From: Algiphilus aromaticivorans DG1253
GTDB taxonomy: Bacteria > Pseudomonadota > Gammaproteobacteria > Nevskiales > Nevskiaceae
Reading direction: 5' to 3'
NCBI RefSeq assembly: GCF_000733765.1
Contig: NZ_JPOG01000001.1
Location: 1,240,001-1,304,000 of the forward strand
DNA: 64,000 nt
A model generated the notes under the pieces. The model saw only the letters and a program-made list of their open reading frames with translations, had not been told where the DNA came from and did no database searches. Of this stretch, positions 46,021-56,693 are shown in pieces. Made by a program: the position numbers and the translations under genes. Positions within the stretch are counted from its first letter, which is position 1. Each line of letters begins with the position of its first letter.

Positions 46021-47268
46021 ATGAGCGGGCAACAGGAGATCGCCGCGTGGCTGGAAGGGCGCAGCGGCCTCTTCGCGCTGTTCCATATCGATGTGCGCGC
46101 CATGCGCCGCGTGAATCTGGCATTCGGCCTGGATCATGGCGACGCCTTGCTCGCGGCAGTGGCCAAGCAACTCGAGAGTTGGATGCAGGGTGAGGGGTAC
46201 CTGGGCCGACCCTGGGGGGGAGAGTTCAGCCTGATTCTGGCGGTGGACAGCCCCATGGACGCCATCGAGCAGGCATCGAGAATGCTGCAGTGCTTGCAGG
46301 AATCCCCCGAGCTCGGTGCGCTGTTTCCGGTGGATTTCGGCGCCCTGAACCGATATGCCGTGGGCGTGGTCGTCATGCGGTCGGAGGATTCGGTGGACGC
46401 GAGCCTGCGCGCGGCAATGGCTTCCTGTGCGGAGGCCAAGCGTCGTGGTAGCAGTGAGGTGGTCTTCCACGCGCCGGATCAGCTGCGGCGCGGAGCGATG
46501 GAGGAGGATCTGCACAATCTGCGATTGCTGCAGCGCTGCCTGCAGGAGGGGCAGCTGGAGGTGCACGCGCAACCTATCGTGCGCCTGCAGGAACGGGGTT
46601 TTCCCATCGCCAAGGCAGAGATGCTGGTGCGCCTGGATCCGCGCGACGCCTTCGGCAAGGCGCCGCAGCACTTGCTGGAGACCGCGCGTTCGATGCGGGT
46701 AATGCCGGATGTCGACGCCTATATCGTGCGTCATGCCATTGATGCTCTGCGTGAGCATCCGGGTGTTTTGGCGGCGCTGGATAGTGTGTCGATCAACCTC
46801 TCGGCGCAGACCTTGATGGACGCGCCAACGATGCACGCCATCTTCGCGATGGTTACGGGCTCCGGCATTGCTGCCAGCAAGCTCGCCTTCGAGATCACCG
46901 AGACCGAAGCCGTGGAGCAAATGGAGGAGACACGGCAAAAGATCGAGAATCTGCGCCGCCTCGGCTGCCGCTTTGTGCTCGATGACTTTGGCGTCGGCTA
47001 TTGCTCCTTCGGCTATCTGAGTCGCTTGCCGGTGGACGAAGTGAAGATCGACGGGCTTTTCGTGCGCGAGATTGATGAGCGCGTGGAGAATGAGCTGATC
47101 ATTCGCGCCATCCATACGGTATCCGCGGCCACTGGCAAGAAGACAACGGCGGAGTTCATCGAAAACGATGAGGTCGCGCATCGGCTGCGGGGCATTGGCA
47201 TCGACTATGGTCAGGGCTGGGCGTTTCATCCGGCGATGACGCTGCAGGAACTGGAGAAGCTGCTGTGA
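46021..47268 (+). CDS. Degenerate GGDEF plus EAL domain protein (probable c-di-GMP phosphodiesterase)
   Basis: A 415-residue cytoplasmic protein. The N-terminal half (about 1-150) is GGDEF-like, but the signature reads RPWGGEFSLIL, lacking the Asp, so cyclase activity is unlikely. The C-terminal half (about 165-410) is an EAL domain. The signature is AEMLVRL, and the metal and catalytic residues are present in SINLSAQTL, FEITETEA, LDDFGVGYCSF, VKIDGLFV, TAEFIEN and GIDYGQGWAF. It should hydrolyse c-di-GMP. The chosen ATG follows a GGGAGATACAGGG leader; upstream in-frame ATGs lack support. Confidence 0.85.
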   Translation: MSGQQEIAAWLEGRSGLFALFHIDVRAMRRVNLAFGLDHGDALLAAVAKQLESWMQGEGYLGRPWGGEFSLILAVDSPMDAIEQASRMLQCLQESPELGALFPVDFGALNRYAVGVVVMRSEDSVDASLRAAMASCAEAKRRGSSEVVFHAPDQLRRGAMEEDLHNLRLLQRCLQEGQLEVHAQPIVRLQERGFPIAKAEMLVRLDPRDAFGKAPQHLLETARSMRVMPDVDAYIVRHAIDALREHPGVLAALDSVSINLSAQTLMDAPTMHAIFAMVTGSGIAASKLAFEITETEAVEQMEETRQKIENLRRLGCRFVLDDFGVGYCSFGYLSRLPVDEVKIDGLFVREIDERVENELIIRAIHTVSAATGKKTTAEFIENDEVAHRLRGIGIDYGQGWAFHPAMTLQELEKLL

Positions 47269-47280
47269 CGACAGGGCAGG

Positions 47281-48258
47281 GTGGTTGCTGTGGCCAATCG
47301 AGCTAGTTCGGGCGCCAACGGGGCAGGGGCTGCGGCGGAACCGACATCACCCGTCGTCGGGCTCGCGCTGGGCAGCGGCTCGGCGCGAGGGTGGGCGCAT
47401 ATCGGCATCATCCAGGCGCTGGAGGAGATGGGCGTGCGTCCCAGCGTGGTGGCGGGGACGTCCATCGGCGCCTTGGTCGGTGCCGTCTATGTGTCAGGGC
47501 AGCTCGACGACTTCGCGGCCTGGGTGCGCAAGCTGACACCGCGCGATGTCTTCAATCTCATGGACATCAAGTTCGCGGGCGGGGTCGTCAAGGGCGAGAA
47601 GCTTTTCGGCTTTTTCCAGGATGGCTATCGGAATCCGAACATCGAGGACCTGGAGCAGCGCTACGCCAGCGTTGCGACCGAAATGAAGAGCGGACGCGAG
47701 CGCTGGTTCACGCGTGGCCCGATCTTGCCCGCCGCGCGCGCATCCTGCGCGATTCCCGGTGTCTTTTCGCCGGTGAAGATTGAGGGCCGATGGATGCTCG
47801 ACGGCGGGTTGGTCAACCCCGTGCCCGTTTCGACGGCGCGGGCGCTGGGTGCCGACGTCGTCATTGCCGTGAATCTCAACGCCCAGCTCGTGCGCGCGCA
47901 TCTGTCGCGCGCCAGCCGCGAGCAGGCGCGCCGGCAGGCGGAAAGCCGCGGTGATATCGGATTCCTGGAACGCGCGCTTGCCTACTTCTCGAGCAACTAC
48001 GGGGATGACGATGGTGACGATCCGGGGCTCTTTGACGTTATTGCTAACAGCGTCAACATCATGCAGGACCGCGTCACCCGCAGCCGCATGGCCGGGGACC
48101 CGCCCGAAATCACCCTGAATCCCTTGCTTCCTGACTTCGCCTTCATGGATTTTCATCGCGCCGACGAGGCCATTGCCGAGGGGCGGAGACTCATTGAGCA
48201 GCATGCCGAGATCATCCACGCATGGGTGGGGGAAGCCGAGCCGGAGCCGGATTCCTGA
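47281..48258 (+). CDS. RssA-type patatin-like phospholipase
   Basis: A 325-residue patatin-domain protein. LALGSGSARGWAHIGIIQAL contains the oxyanion-hole glycines, VAGTSIGALVGAVY holds the nucleophile Ser in GTSIG, and WMLDGGLVNPVPV the catalytic Asp in DGG. The C-terminal part is acidic (YGDDDGDDPG). Family members are serine acyl hydrolases of uncertain substrate. The GTG start follows AGGGCAGG; a second GTG three codons later is possible. It is 12 bases after the EAL gene and may be co-transcribed. Confidence 0.85.
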   Translation: MVAVANRASSGANGAGAAAEPTSPVVGLALGSGSARGWAHIGIIQALEEMGVRPSVVAGTSIGALVGAVYVSGQLDDFAAWVRKLTPRDVFNLMDIKFAGGVVKGEKLFGFFQDGYRNPNIEDLEQRYASVATEMKSGRERWFTRGPILPAARASCAIPGVFSPVKIEGRWMLDGGLVNPVPVSTARALGADVVIAVNLNAQLVRAHLSRASREQARRQAESRGDIGFLERALAYFSSNYGDDDGDDPGLFDVIANSVNIMQDRVTRSRMAGDPPEITLNPLLPDFAFMDFHRADEAIAEGRRLIEQHAEIIHAWVGEAEPEPDS

Positions 48259-48345
48259 GCGGGCGCTTGGTAGCGGGCTGAGAGGCAGGTATCGTGCGCG
48301 AAACGAGCGCCGCGGGTGCCGTAATCAATTGATCAAGGAGACGCT

Positions 48346-50031
48346 ATGACCGAGGAGGCCGCGAAGGCGACCCATGTGCATTGCCTACTGCACTGGGCCA
48401 ATGCCACGCCTGATGAGATCTTCCTGACGCAGCCTTATCCCGACGGGCGTTCGGAGGACATCAGCTGGGCGCAGGCGGCCGACCAGGTTGCTCGCGTTGC
48501 AGGGCACCTGCGCGCGCTGGATTTGCCGCCCGGCAGCTGCATCGCGCTGCTCGGCCGCAACTCGGCGCACTGGATCCTGGCGGATCTCGCGATCTGGATG
48601 GCCGGTCACGTCACGGTACCGCTCTATCCGACCCTGAATGCCGAAACCGCCAACTACGTGCTGGAGCACAGCGAATCGAAGCTGCTCATGCTCGGAAAGA
48701 TGGATGGCTCCGCGGACGGTTGGAATGAGCTGAAGGACGCTCTTCCGCAGGACCTTCCCGTGATCTCGCTACCCATGTCGCCACGAGAGGATACGCCCAG
48801 CTGGGAGCGGATCTGCCAGGAGACGGAGCCGGAGAAGGAGCCAAAGCTACCGGGTGTTGATGACCTGGCTACCCTCGTTTATACCTCGGGGAGCACCGGG
48901 CGTCCTAAGGGCGTTATGCACAGCTTCCGCACGATGCTGCAGGGGGCGCATGGTCTGTACGAGATCTTCCCGGTCGACCAGAACGACCGCATGCTTTCCT
49001 ACCTGCCGCTGGCGCACGTTGCCGAGCGTGCCGCGGTCGAGACCTCCGCGCTGTATTTCGGCTTCCACATCTATTTTGCGAACTCGCTGGATACCTTCCA
49101 GGAGGACCTGCAACGCGCGCGCCCGACGCTCTTCTTCTCGGTGCCCCGTCTCTGGATGAAGTTCTATCTCGGCATCTGCGAGAAGCTGCCGCCGAAAAAG
49201 CAGAAGGTTCTGTTCAGCATTCCCATCCTCTCCGGACTGATTAAAAAGAAGATCCTCAAGCAACTGGGTCTTGAGCATTGTCGGGCTGCGCTCACCGGCG
49301 CTGCGCCGCTGCCGGGCGAGATCGTCTCCTGGTACCGCAAGCTCGGGCTCGAGCTGCTTGAGGTCTACGGCATGTCCGAAAACTTCGGCTACTCGCACGC
49401 CAACCGGCCGGGCCGGGCGAAGATCGGCACGGTGGGCGTACCGAACCCGGGTGTCGAGTGCCGTATCGACAAGGAGACCAGCGAGGTGCTGGTCAAGTCG
49501 CCGAGCCAGATGCTCGGCTACTACAAGAACGAAGAGAAAACCAAGGAGGACCTCACCGAGGGCGGCTTCCTCAAGACCGGCGACATGGGCGAGATCGACG
49601 GCGAGGGTTATCTGCGCATCACCGGCCGCGTCAAGGACATCTTCAAGACCGCCAAGGGCAAGTACGTGGTCCCGGTGCCCATCGAGAACCGCTTCAACCA
49701 TCCTAAAGTCGAGGTGGTCTGTGTCGCCGGTGCCAATCAGCCCCAGCCTTGCGCCCTCGTTCTGCTGTCGGACGAGGCGCGGCAGGAACTGGCATCCGGG
49801 GGCGACCGTCAGCAGCTCGAAGCCGAGCTGGAAGCGCTACTCACCGAGGTCAATACGGGCTGCGAGGACCACGAGAAGTTGGCCTGCATCGTCATCGTCA
49901 AGGAGCCCTGGACCATGGATAACGGCTTCCTGACCCCGACCATGAAGATCAAGCGCAACGTCATCGAGAGCCATTACCAGAACCGTTTCGATGCGTGGTA
50001 CGAGCAGAAGAAGAAGGTCGTCTGGGAGTAG
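48346..50031 (+). CDS. AMP-binding long-chain acyl-CoA synthetase
   Basis: A 561-residue adenylate-forming enzyme that activates carboxylic acids, probably fatty acids, as CoA thioesters. The P-loop motif LVYTSGSTGRPKGVMHSF is near residue 180. LLEVYGMSENFGYSH, GGFLKTGDMGEID and GRVKDIFKTAKGKYV are the later core motifs. The C-terminal lid ends in TPTMKIKRN. The ATG follows AAGGAGACGCT. It is preceded by the RssA-type patatin, which could supply free fatty acids, but this link is inference. Confidence 0.92.
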   Translation: MTEEAAKATHVHCLLHWANATPDEIFLTQPYPDGRSEDISWAQAADQVARVAGHLRALDLPPGSCIALLGRNSAHWILADLAIWMAGHVTVPLYPTLNAETANYVLEHSESKLLMLGKMDGSADGWNELKDALPQDLPVISLPMSPREDTPSWERICQETEPEKEPKLPGVDDLATLVYTSGSTGRPKGVMHSFRTMLQGAHGLYEIFPVDQNDRMLSYLPLAHVAERAAVETSALYFGFHIYFANSLDTFQEDLQRARPTLFFSVPRLWMKFYLGICEKLPPKKQKVLFSIPILSGLIKKKILKQLGLEHCRAALTGAAPLPGEIVSWYRKLGLELLEVYGMSENFGYSHANRPGRAKIGTVGVPNPGVECRIDKETSEVLVKSPSQMLGYYKNEEKTKEDLTEGGFLKTGDMGEIDGEGYLRITGRVKDIFKTAKGKYVVPVPIENRFNHPKVEVVCVAGANQPQPCALVLLSDEARQELASGGDRQQLEAELEALLTEVNTGCEDHEKLACIVIVKEPWTMDNGFLTPTMKIKRNVIESHYQNRFDAWYEQKKKVVWE

Positions 50032-50070
50032 GCGCCCGACCGGCGCAGGACGGGCGCTGGCCCGGCTGCG

Positions 50071-50904
50071 CTAGACGGTGAAAACGAAGCGTTCGCGGGC
50101 AAAGCGCAGGCGCGGGTAATAGACCCCGTTGGCCGCGCGCTCGCCGGCGCCGATGATCATGGGGATGGAGGCGCTCGCAGGCAGCTTGAGCATGCGGGCG
50201 ACGCGCGACTCATCAAAGCCCTCCATCGGGCAGCTGTCGAAGCCATGGGCGCGCAGCGCCAGCATCAGGTTCTCGGCAGCCAGCGCCGTGCTCTTCACGG
50301 CCCAGACCTTCATCTCATTGGTGCTGAAGGGGCCACGGATCATCGGCCGGAATTGACCGATGACGTTCGTGACGACGCCCTTGGCGATTCCCAGCGCGCC
50401 CAGCGGGCCCTGGCTGTACATCAGCGGGACCAGCTTGCCGTAATAGTCGCGGACGACCTTCGGTATCTGTCCCTCTGGCCAGCTCGAAAGATTCAGGCGA
50501 GCGTTCTCCAGGTAGGTGTCGGTGCGCGCGACCACCACGATGAGCTCGGCAGCCGTCTTGGCGGCGTTCTGACCGAGGCAGGCGTCGATCACCAGCTTGC
50601 GGGCCTTCGGACTCTGCACCTTATAGAAGGCCCAAGGCTGCAGATTCGAGGAGTTGGGGGCCAGCATCGCCATGTCGATGCAGTCGTCCAGAACCTCGGC
50701 CGGGATCGGGGTATCCGTGAAGCGCCGCACGGAGCGACGCGTCAGCACGGTCTGTCGAAAGGCCTCGGTTTCGATCGATGGCGGTGTCGGTTCGATATGG
50801 CGCTCGGGCTTCGATGCCTTTCGCGCCGCCGAAGCCGGCTTGCCAGCGCGTTTGCCGCCGGCAGATTGCCCGCTGGTGGATTTTCGGGGAGATGGGCTCG
50901 CCAT
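50071..50904 (-). CDS. Nitroreductase-family flavoprotein
   Basis: A 277-residue protein. The core from about residue 45 has TVLTRRSVRRFTDTPIPAEVLDDCIDMAMLAPNSSNLQPWAFY, the FMN-binding N-terminal signature, and ends GFDSCPMEGFDESRVARMLKLP with the typical closing region. The first 45 residues are Lys/Arg/Ser/Pro-rich and unlike the family, perhaps a disordered tail. The ATG of MASPSP was preferred; a longer reading would begin inside the downstream repeat region. The substrate is unknown. Confidence 0.87.
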   Translation of the reverse strand: MASPSPRKSTSGQSAGGKRAGKPASAARKASKPERHIEPTPPSIETEAFRQTVLTRRSVRRFTDTPIPAEVLDDCIDMAMLAPNSSNLQPWAFYKVQSPKARKLVIDACLGQNAAKTAAELIVVVARTDTYLENARLNLSSWPEGQIPKVVRDYYGKLVPLMYSQGPLGALGIAKGVVTNVIGQFRPMIRGPFSTNEMKVWAVKSTALAAENLMLALRAHGFDSCPMEGFDESRVARMLKLPASASIPMIIGAGERAANGVYYPRLRFARERFVFTV

Positions 50905-50983
50905 GTTGCTCGTTTCCGGGTCGTGAAATGACGCGGGAGCATAGCGCCCCGCATCGGCACATGGCGGGTACGTCCATCCTGAC

Positions 50984-51049
50984 ACGGCTTTGTCAGGAAC
51001 AAAGCCGTACGGACCCGCGTAGCGGAGGGCTGGGTACAAGGATGCCAGC
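50984..51049 (+). repeat. Two-hairpin palindromic unit 1
   Basis: The first hairpin is ACGGCTTTGT/ACAAAGCCGT (50984-50993 with 50999-51008), loop CAGGA. The second is GCTGG/CCAGC (51029-51033 with 51045-51049), loop GTACAAGGATG. A competing inverted repeat TCCTGACA/TGTCAGGA (50978-50985 with 50991-50998) overlaps the first. GTACAAGGATGC (51034-51045) matches 11 of 12 positions of the published CsrA consensus RUACARGGAUGU. Confidence 0.8.
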
Positions 51050-51050
51050 A

Positions 51051-51111
51051 CGATTTTGTCTGGAACAAAATCGCGCGCAAGCCCGAAGGGCTAGGTACAG
51101 GAGGTACCTAG
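51051..51111 (+). repeat. Two-hairpin palindromic unit 2
   Basis: The first hairpin is CGATTTTGT/ACAAAATCG (51051-51059 with 51065-51073), loop CTGGA. The second is CTAGGTAC/GTACCTAG (51091-51098 with 51104-51111), loop AGGAG. The outer stem bases differ from units 1 and 3 but stay paired, and GGA is kept in both loops. Confidence 0.85.
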
Positions 51112-51215
51112 CAACCTACGACGAAGTCGTAGGTGAGAGCCCCATGAAGCGCAAACAAAAAATCCCGGCAAAAAGGCCGGGATTCTCAATAACTGGCTCC
51201 GCGAGTAGGACTCGA
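51110..51215 (-). repeat. Distal copy of the tRNA-Asn 3' tail plus terminator
   Basis: These 106 bases are identical to 51300-51405. On the minus strand the copy starts in the T-loop (TCGAGTCC), runs through the tRNA 3' end with CCA, includes a full terminator hairpin (51156-51185) and ends in an ACCTACGAC/GTCGTAGGT hairpin. It has no tRNA body. The offset between copies is 190 bases. Confidence 0.93.
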
Positions 51216-51301
51216 CCGTTTTGTCCGGAACAAAACGGCGCGGAGCCGCGTAGCGGCGGAGCCCGGAGCGAAGCGGAGGGCTGAGTACAGGATGTACTCA
51301 G
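51216..51301 (+). repeat. Two-hairpin palindromic unit 3
   Basis: The first hairpin is CCGTTTTGT/ACAAAACGG (51216-51224 with 51230-51238), loop CCGGA. The second is CTGAGTAC/GTACTCAG (51281-51288 with 51294-51301), loop AGGAT. Between them is a GC-rich spacer containing GCGTAGCGG and GCGAAGCGGAGGG, shared in part with unit 1. It separates two parts of a duplicated tRNA-Asn T-arm. Confidence 0.85.
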
Positions 51302-51383
51302 CAACCTACGACGAAGTCGTAGGTGAGAGCCCCATGAAGCGCAAACAAAAAATCCCGGCAAAAAGGCCGGGATTCTCAATAAC

Positions 51384-51405
<22 letters not shown>
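51300..51405 (-). repeat. Proximal copy (native tRNA-Asn 3' tail plus terminator)
   Basis: This is the tail of the intact tRNA-Asn gene from the T-loop onwards, with its terminator and the following hairpin. It is identical base for base to 51110-51215, pointing to a recent duplication or active homogenisation. Confidence 0.93.
51346..51375 (-). terminator. Rho-independent terminator of tRNA-Asn
   Basis: On the minus strand, AATCCCGGC pairs with GCCGGGATT (51374-51366 with 51359-51351), followed by a T6 run (51352-51347). It lies 10 bases after the tRNA CCA end. The duplicate at 51156-51185 is identical. Confidence 0.88.
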
Positions 51406-51459
<54 letters not shown>

Positions 51460-51469
51460 AGAGGCGCGC

Positions 51470-51498
51470 ATTCTAAGGGGCGGTGCGCTTGCCCGCAA
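51470..51498 (-). promoter_or_regulatory. Sigma-70 promoter of tRNA-Asn
   Basis: On the minus strand, TTGCGG (51498-51493), a 17-base spacer and TAGAAT (51475-51470) precede the tRNA 5' end by 10 bases. Confidence 0.6.
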
Positions 51499-51513
51499 GG
51501 CTTGCCGCGGCCC

Positions 51514-52698
51514 TCATTCACGCAGAAGCTCGCCGAGGCGCTCGACCGCCTTGTCGAGCACGCTTTCGGCGGTGGCGAAGGACAGACGCATGCAGCCGGG
51601 CGAGCCGAAGGCCGAGCCCGGCACCAGCGCTACCTTGGCCTTGTCGAGAATGTGGTTGGCGTAGGCGACGTCGTCGTCGAAGCCCGCGGCGTGCATGGCT
51701 TCGGAGAAGTCGGGAAAGGCATAGAAGGTGCCGTCACCCGCGTGGCAGTGCACGCCGGGCAGCGCGGACAGGCCGGCCACCAACTTGTCGTGTCGCGCCC
51801 TGAAGGCGGCGGTCATTTCAGCGACGCAGGCCTGATCGCCCTCGAGCGCGGCGATGGCGGCTTCCTGGGCGATCGAGGTCGGGTTCGAGGTCGATTGCGA
51901 CTGGATATTCGCCATGGCGCCGATGAGCCATTCCGGGCCGGCCGACCAGCCCAGGCGCCAGCCGGTCATGGAGTAGGTCTTGGATACGGCGTGGATGACC
52001 ACCGTGCGCTCGTAAAGCTCCGGGCAGGCGTTGATGATGTTGGCGAAAGGCTCGTCCGCCCACAGGATCTTCTCGTACATGTCGTCGCTGGCAATGACGA
52101 TGCGCGGATGACGTAGCAGCACCTCGCCCAGCGCGGCCAGCTCGGCGCGCGTGTAGGCCATGCCGGAAGGATTCGACGGGCTGTTGAGGAAGAGCAGCCG
52201 CGAATTCGGCGTGATGGCGGCTTCCAGCGCCTCCGGCGTCATCTTGAAGCGGCTCTCGGCTGTGGTCGGGATGATCACCGGCTCGCCATCGGCGAGCAGC
52301 GCCATATCCGGGTAGGACACCCAGTAGGGCGCCGGGATCAGCACCTCGTCGCCAGCGTTGAGTAGCGCCTGGCAGACGTTGTAGCAGGCCTGCTTGCCGC
52401 CCACCGAGGCGAGGATCTGCGATGCTTTGTAATCCAGGCCGTTGTCGCGCGCGTGCTTGGCGATGATGGCCTTCTTCAGCGCTGGCGTGCCGCCCACCGG
52501 GGTGTACTTGGTCTTGCCGTCGCGCAGCGCGCGAATGGCGGCCTCCTTGACGTGCTCGGGCGTGTCGAAGTCCGGCTCACCCGCGGCCAGCGAGAGTACA
52601 TCCTCGCCGGCGGCGCGCAGCTCAGCGGCCTTGGCGGTTACGGCGAGGGTGGGGGAGGGCTTGATGCGCGTGACGCGCACGGCAAGTGTCGTATCCAA
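51514..52698 (-). CDS. Class I aspartate-type aminotransferase
   Basis: A 394-residue PLP enzyme of the AspC/AAT I-gamma group. [40 protein letters not shown] is a characteristic opening. [20 protein letters not shown] has the cofactor Asn, the Schiff-base Lys is in [14 protein letters not shown], and the substrate-carboxylate Arg is in CMRLSFATA. It probably transaminates aspartate or aromatic or prephenate-type substrates. The start is uncertain: TTG at MDTTLAVRV was chosen because it gives the family N-terminus. Confidence 0.9.
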   Translation of the reverse strand: MDTTLAVRVTRIKPSPTLAVTAKAAELRAAGEDVLSLAAGEPDFDTPEHVKEAAIRALRDGKTKYTPVGGTPALKKAIIAKHARDNGLDYKASQILASVGGKQACYNVCQALLNAGDEVLIPAPYWVSYPDMALLADGEPVIIPTTAESRFKMTPEALEAAITPNSRLLFLNSPSNPSGMAYTRAELAALGEVLLRHPRIVIASDDMYEKILWADEPFANIINACPELYERTVVIHAVSKTYSMTGWRLGWSAGPEWLIGAMANIQSQSTSNPTSIAQEAAIAALEGDQACVAEMTAAFRARHDKLVAGLSALPGVHCHAGDGTFYAFPDFSEAMHAAGFDDDVAYANHILDKAKVALVPGSAFGSPGCMRLSFATAESVLDKAVERLGELLRE

Positions 52699-52769
52699 GT
52701 GCAGGCCTGCGGACAGAGAAGGGGTCGGCGCGCAATAATACCCGGCTCCCATTCCGGCTTCACGGTGCG

Positions 52770-54854
<2,085 letters not shown>

Positions 54855-55003
54855 GCCGGATGCTGGTGTGCAGCGAAATGACGCGACTGTGCGCTGATAT
54901 CGAGAAATTCGCCCGATTCGTTACATCAGGGAACTGCTGCCGCTCTGCGCGCCGATAAGCGTGTCGGTAAGATGCGCGCCCGTCACTCGCCCTCGGAAGC
55001 ATC

Positions 55004-56455
55004 ATGCGCTACCTGCTGACCGCGCTCTGCGGCATGTTCCCCCTCGCCGCCGCCGCTGCCGAGACTGCCTCGGCGCCGCTGGACATGACCCAGACCACCG
55101 TCGGCATCATCGCGCTCATCGTCTTTGCCTTGGCCTATGTGCTGGTGGTCATGGAAGAGTGGCTGCACCTGCGCAAGTCGATTCCGGTGCTGCTGGGGGC
55201 GGTCATCATCTGGGGCATGATCGGTGCGACCTACGCGCAGATAGGTAATACCGAGATCGTTGGCGACACCGTCCGCCACAGTCTCGTCGAGTACGCCGAG
55301 CTCTTCCTCTTCCTGCTGGTGGCGATGACCTATATCAATACCCTCGATGAGCGCGGCGTCTTCAACGCCCTGCGCGGCTGGCTGGTATCGCGCGGGTTTT
55401 CGCTGCGCACGCTTTTTTGGCTGACCGGCCTTATCGCCTTCTTCCTGTCGCCGGTTGCGGACAACATGACCACGGCGCTGGTCATGGCCTCGGTCGCCAT
55501 CGCCGTCGGCAGCGGACATCCGAAATTCGTCACGGTGGCCTGCATCAATATCGTTGTTGCGGCCAACGCCGGCGGCGCCTGGAGCCCCTTTGGCGACATC
55601 ACTACCCTGATGGTTTGGCAGAAGGGCGTATTCCCTGCGCACGAGTTCCTGGTGCTCTTCTTCCCGTCGCTGGTCAGCTGGCTGATTCCGGCCGTCATCA
55701 TGTCCACCCAGGTGCCGAAGGCCACGCCCGAGCCGCTGGCCGTGCGGCCCGTGATCCGCTACGGCGGCATCGTCGTTTGCTTCATGTTTCTCGGCACCAT
55801 CGCGTTGACCGTAACCCTGCACGCCGCGCTGCACCTGCCGCCGGCCCTGGGCATGATGGGAGGGCTGGGCGCTCTGATGCTGACCAGCTATGCGCTTAAT
55901 CGTGTGGGCAAGCGCGGCGCCGAGGACGAGATGCACCACCAGTTCATCGACCAGGGCGGGTTGAGCGACGCCGAGGGCAGCGACCCGCACCGACCGCGGC
56001 GCCTGAATACCTTCAACCAGGTAGCGCGCTCGGAGTGGGACACCCTGCTCTTCTTCTACGGGATCATCATGTGCGTGGGCGGCCTGGGCACCCTGGGTTA
56101 TCTCGCCGTGGGCTCCCAGATGCTCTACGGTGTGCTGGGCCCGACGGTAGCCAATGTGTTGGTCGGGATCATCTCGGCGGTCATTGACAACATCCCTGTC
56201 ATGTTCGCGGTGCTCAGCATGTTCCCGGAGATGAGCGACGGACAATGGTTGCTGGCGACGCTGACCGCCGGAATCGGCGGCTCGCTGCTGGCCATCGGTT
56301 CGGCGGCGGGCGTTGCAGTAATGGGCACTGCGCGTGGCTATTACACCTTCTTCGGCCATCTGCGCTGGTCATGGGCCATCGGCCTCGGCTATGCCGCCGG
56401 CATCTGGGTGCATTTCCTCATTAATGGCGAGTACTTTGCGCCCGGCTGTTGCTAG
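55004..56455 (+). CDS. nhaD: Sodium/proton antiporter NhaD
   Basis: A 483-residue ion transporter with a signal-like N-terminus (MRYLLTALCGMFPLAAAAAE) and 11-13 hydrophobic segments. LSPVADNMTTALVMASVAIAVG and NAGGAWSPFGDITTLMVWQ are the NhaD signatures, with membrane Asp/Asn and Asp/Thr residues expected to bind sodium. VISAVIDNIPVMFAVL repeats the Asp-Asn pattern near the C-terminus. It exports Na+ or Li+ in exchange for protons, which suits a marine or saline habitat. Confidence 0.93.
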   Translation: MRYLLTALCGMFPLAAAAAETASAPLDMTQTTVGIIALIVFALAYVLVVMEEWLHLRKSIPVLLGAVIIWGMIGATYAQIGNTEIVGDTVRHSLVEYAELFLFLLVAMTYINTLDERGVFNALRGWLVSRGFSLRTLFWLTGLIAFFLSPVADNMTTALVMASVAIAVGSGHPKFVTVACINIVVAANAGGAWSPFGDITTLMVWQKGVFPAHEFLVLFFPSLVSWLIPAVIMSTQVPKATPEPLAVRPVIRYGGIVVCFMFLGTIALTVTLHAALHLPPALGMMGGLGALMLTSYALNRVGKRGAEDEMHHQFIDQGGLSDAEGSDPHRPRRLNTFNQVARSEWDTLLFFYGIIMCVGGLGTLGYLAVGSQMLYGVLGPTVANVLVGIISAVIDNIPVMFAVLSMFPEMSDGQWLLATLTAGIGGSLLAIGSAAGVAVMGTARGYYTFFGHLRWSWAIGLGYAAGIWVHFLINGEYFAPGCC

Positions 56456-56475
56456 CCGGGGCGCGCCTCTATAAA
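56449..56475 (+). promoter_or_regulatory. Possible promoter of tRNA-Val
   Basis: TATAAA (56470-56475) lies 13 bases before the tRNA 5' end. TTGCTA (56449-56454) is a -35 candidate, but the 15-base spacer is short. Confidence 0.4.
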
Positions 56476-56488
56476 CTGCGCGCTCTGC

Positions 56489-56565
56489 AGGCGCGTAGCT
56501 CAGCTGGTTAGAGCACCACCTTGACATGGTGGGGGTCGTTGGTTCGAGTCCAATCGCGCCTACCA
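56489..56565 (+). tRNA. tRNA-Val (GAC)
   Basis: AGGCGCG pairs with CGCGCCT. The anticodon loop TTGACAT gives GAC. The T-arm is GTTGG-TTCGAGT-CCAAT. Discriminator A and an encoded CCA end the gene. It lies 33 bases after nhaD and is followed by a terminator and a duplicated tail. Confidence 0.96.
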
Positions 56566-56575
56566 AGCGTAGGAG

Positions 56576-56599
56576 AAGCCCCGTTCGCCGGGGCTTTTT
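56576..56599 (+). terminator. Rho-independent terminator of tRNA-Val
   Basis: AAGCCCC (56576-56582) pairs with GGGGCTT (56590-56596) around a 7-base loop and is followed by a T-run ending at 56599. Confidence 0.86.
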
Positions 56600-56693
56600 C
56601 GTGTCTGGCGCTGGCGTACCGAGGCGTGGATTTTTGCCGCACCGACCACTGCTTCGCTCCGGGTTTCGCGCGCAACTGCCTTCTGTGGCTTCG

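Noticed and set aside
46021-46480. Active diguanylate cyclase in the EAL protein
   Set aside because: The signature reads GGEF without the Asp, so cyclase activity is not claimed.
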